The position numbers and the translations under genes were made by a program. The notes beneath the pieces were generated by a model that saw only the letters and a program-made list of their open reading frames with translations, was not told the DNA's origin and did no database searches. From CALROG01 sp943369755 (GTDB lineage Bacteria > Pseudomonadota > Gammaproteobacteria > Burkholderiales > Burkholderiaceae_C), in NCBI GenBank assembly GCA_943369755.1, contig CALROG020000050.1, positions 1 through 22,149 on the forward strand: a DNA stretch of 22,149 bases, read 5' to 3'. Shown piece by piece: positions 20,997-22,149 of this stretch (within the stretch, counting starts at the first letter, position 1; each line of letters starts with the position of its first letter).

Positions 20997-21637
20997 ACTG
21001 GCCGGTCCGCCGCGAGAACCTGGCCAAGGCCCGCTGGCTGGTCCCCGCCGGTTTGCTGGCCTTTGGCATCGTGCCAGCCATAGCCGGTGCCCTGCGACTG
21101 GCCGAGGTTGGCAGCGGGGCGGCACTCACAGTGGAGAACGCGCGCTTCTTCGCCGCGCCTGCGCCCGTGGTGCTCCACATCGTCAGCGCGGTGCTCTTCA
21201 GTGTGTTGGGCGCCCTACAGTTCTTCCCTGGCCTGCGTCGCAACCGGCCATCCTGGCACCGCTACACCGGCAGCCTGGCCGCGCCCATGGGTATAGTGGC
21301 CGCCCTGTCTGGCTTGTGGATGACACTGTTCTATCCGAATGCAGACGCCAACTTCGACGGCCCGGCAGTCTATGTCGTGCGCATCGCGGTCGCCATCGGC
21401 ATGGTCGGTGCGATGGTCCTGGCACTGTCGGCCATCGGTCGGCGCGACATTCCCTCCCATCAACGCTGGATGACACGCGCCTACGCGTTGGGCATCGGCG
21501 CAGGCACCCAGGTCTTCACGCACATGCCGTGGTTCGTGTGGCCCGAGCTGCGGGGCGAGCTGTTGCGCGCCACGTGCATGGTGGCGGGTTGGGTCATCAA
21601 TATCGTGGTGGCGGAGTGGGCACTGAAACGACTGTGA
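20993..21637 (+). CDS. DUF2306-family integral membrane protein
   Basis: A 214-residue protein with about six membrane segments (roughly 14-35, 58-78, 94-113, 127-148, 163-182, 192-210), matching DUF2306. Conserved histidines appear in VLHIVSAVLFS (His62), WHRYTG (His89) and HQRWMTRAYALG (His157), the pattern of this family, which might bind heme or metal. The start is set by the 4-nt overlap with the hydrolase stop. It is the last gene of the plus-strand cassette; its function is unknown. Confidence 0.85.
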   Translation: MNWPVRRENLAKARWLVPAGLLAFGIVPAIAGALRLAEVGSGAALTVENARFFAAPAPVVLHIVSAVLFSVLGALQFFPGLRRNRPSWHRYTGSLAAPMGIVAALSGLWMTLFYPNADANFDGPAVYVVRIAVAIGMVGAMVLALSAIGRRDIPSHQRWMTRAYALGIGAGTQVFTHMPWFVWPELRGELLRATCMVAGWVINIVVAEWALKRL

Positions 21638-21663
21638 CAACGGAAGTAGCGAACCAGTAAGAA

Positions 21664-21688
21664 CCCGAATCGCCACCACCGGTTCGGG
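21664..21688. terminator. candidate bidirectional terminator hairpin
   Basis: CCCGAA (21664-21669) pairs with TTCGGG (21683-21688) over a 13-nt loop, in the 80-nt gap between the convergent DUF2306 and dihydrolipoamide dehydrogenase genes. The position fits a shared terminator, but the loop is long and no U-run follows. Confidence 0.3.
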
Positions 21689-21717
21689 GTCGACCAGAGG
21701 CAAACAGGCAAAGCCTC

Positions 21718-22149
21718 CTACCTCTTCACCGGCGGCAAATCCGTACAGCTCCCATGCGCCACCTCCGCCGCCATGCCGATGGATTCGCCCAACGTCGGGT
21801 GCGGGTGAATGGTCTTGCCGATATCCACCGCATCCGCACCCATCTCGATCGCCAGCGCCACCTCTCCAATCATGTCGCCCGCGTGGGTACCGACCATGCC
21901 GCCACCCAGGATCTTGCCGTGGCCATGCGCCTCGGGGCTGTCGTCGAACAGCAGCTTTGTGACGCCTTCGTCGCGGCCATTGGCAATGGCGCGGCCAGAG
22001 GCCGTCCAGGGGAACAGGCCCTTCTTGACCTTGATGCCCTGTGCCTTCGCCTGATCTTCGGTCAGGCCAACCCACGCCACTTCGGGGTCGGTGTAGGCCA
22101 CGCTGGGAATCACGCGGGCATTGAAGGCGGCGGATGCCAGTTCCTTGTT
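21718..22149 (-). CDS. lpdA: dihydrolipoamide dehydrogenase (E3), C-terminal 143 residues, cut by window edge
   Basis: FAD-dependent E3 component that reoxidises lipoyl groups of 2-oxoacid dehydrogenase complexes. Only the C-terminal dimerisation domain is in the window; the frame is open to the edge (NKELASAAFN...) and full proteins are about 470 residues. Seen: the start of the domain at VIPSVAYTDPEVAWVGLTE, ILGGGMVGTHAGDMIGEVALAIEMGA, and the active-site pair HPHPTLGES, where the second His and the Glu form the acid-base couple. The TDLPPVKR end is typical of Burkholderiales E3 proteins. It converges with the DUF2306 gene. The longer open frame in another phase over this region is a shadow. 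Confidence 0.92.
   Translation of the reverse strand, partial: NKELASAAFNARVIPSVAYTDPEVAWVGLTEDQAKAQGIKVKKGLFPWTASGRAIANGRDEGVTKLLFDDSPEAHGHGKILGGGMVGTHAGDMIGEVALAIEMGADAVDIGKTIHPHPTLGESIGMAAEVAHGSCTDLPPVKR

Noticed and set aside
21215..22075. Long minus-strand open frame (286 codons) running from dihydrolipoamide dehydrogenase into the DUF2306 gene
   Set aside because: Its product is Trp/Arg/Gly-rich low-complexity sequence in the wrong phase; the real frame shows the E3 HPHPTLGES motif.

Overview
The window is high-GC bacterial chromosome that looks like a beta-proteobacterium of the order Burkholderiales, probably Comamonadaceae (Rhodoferax/Polaromonas/Acidovorax-like). The reasons are three orphan Bug-type (tripartite tricarboxylate transporter) binding proteins, Burkholderiales-like Sox proteins, and the style of the PrpE, LysR and dihydrolipoamide dehydrogenase genes. 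The taxonomic call is an inference from gene families, not from a marker gene. No rRNA, tRNA, CRISPR array or intact insertion sequence was seen.

Region 1 (1-3638): the N-terminal two thirds of propionyl-CoA synthetase (prpE, minus, cut by the window edge), an isochorismatase-family cysteine hydrolase (minus), a secreted NlpC/P60 peptidase (plus) and a first Bug binding protein (minus). Region 2 (3827-8967): a tightly packed plus-strand operon. A [2Fe-2S] subunit and a Tat-exported molybdopterin subunit of a xanthine-dehydrogenase/isoquinoline-oxidoreductase-type enzyme run directly into soxX, soxY, soxZ and soxA, with start/stop overlaps or a 1-nt gap at every junction. An EVE-domain gene follows. 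SoxB and SoxCD are absent here. The layout suggests a periplasmic molybdenum hydroxylase working with SoxXA cytochromes and the SoxYZ carrier.

Region 3 (8954-12232): a second Bug protein with a Tat signal (minus), then a LysR regulator divergent from a third Bug protein. An ATTC-N7-GAAT LysR-type box lies between those two. Region 4 (12331-17115, minus) is the most unusual part: a compact operon of two PstS-like binding proteins, a membrane-anchored TAXI-type binding protein, a cysteine-rich lipoprotein, and a complete phosphagen (arginine-type guanidino) kinase. Three of its four junctions are 4-nt ATGA overlaps or a 3-nt gap, and the fourth is 23 nt. No permease or ATPase accompanies the binding proteins. 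This is the best candidate for an undescribed system; a link between periplasmic ligand sensing or phosphate supply and a phosphagen energy buffer is my inference.

Region 5 (17116-17911) has no solid gene, only short coding-like remnants. Region 6 (17912-21637) is a MerR-controlled redox/membrane cassette: merR, a textbook 19-bp-spacer MerR promoter, DUF2938 membrane protein, flavodoxin, a small membrane protein (DUF2798-like), a secreted alpha/beta hydrolase and a DUF2306 membrane protein. The window ends in the C-terminal part of dihydrolipoamide dehydrogenase (minus).
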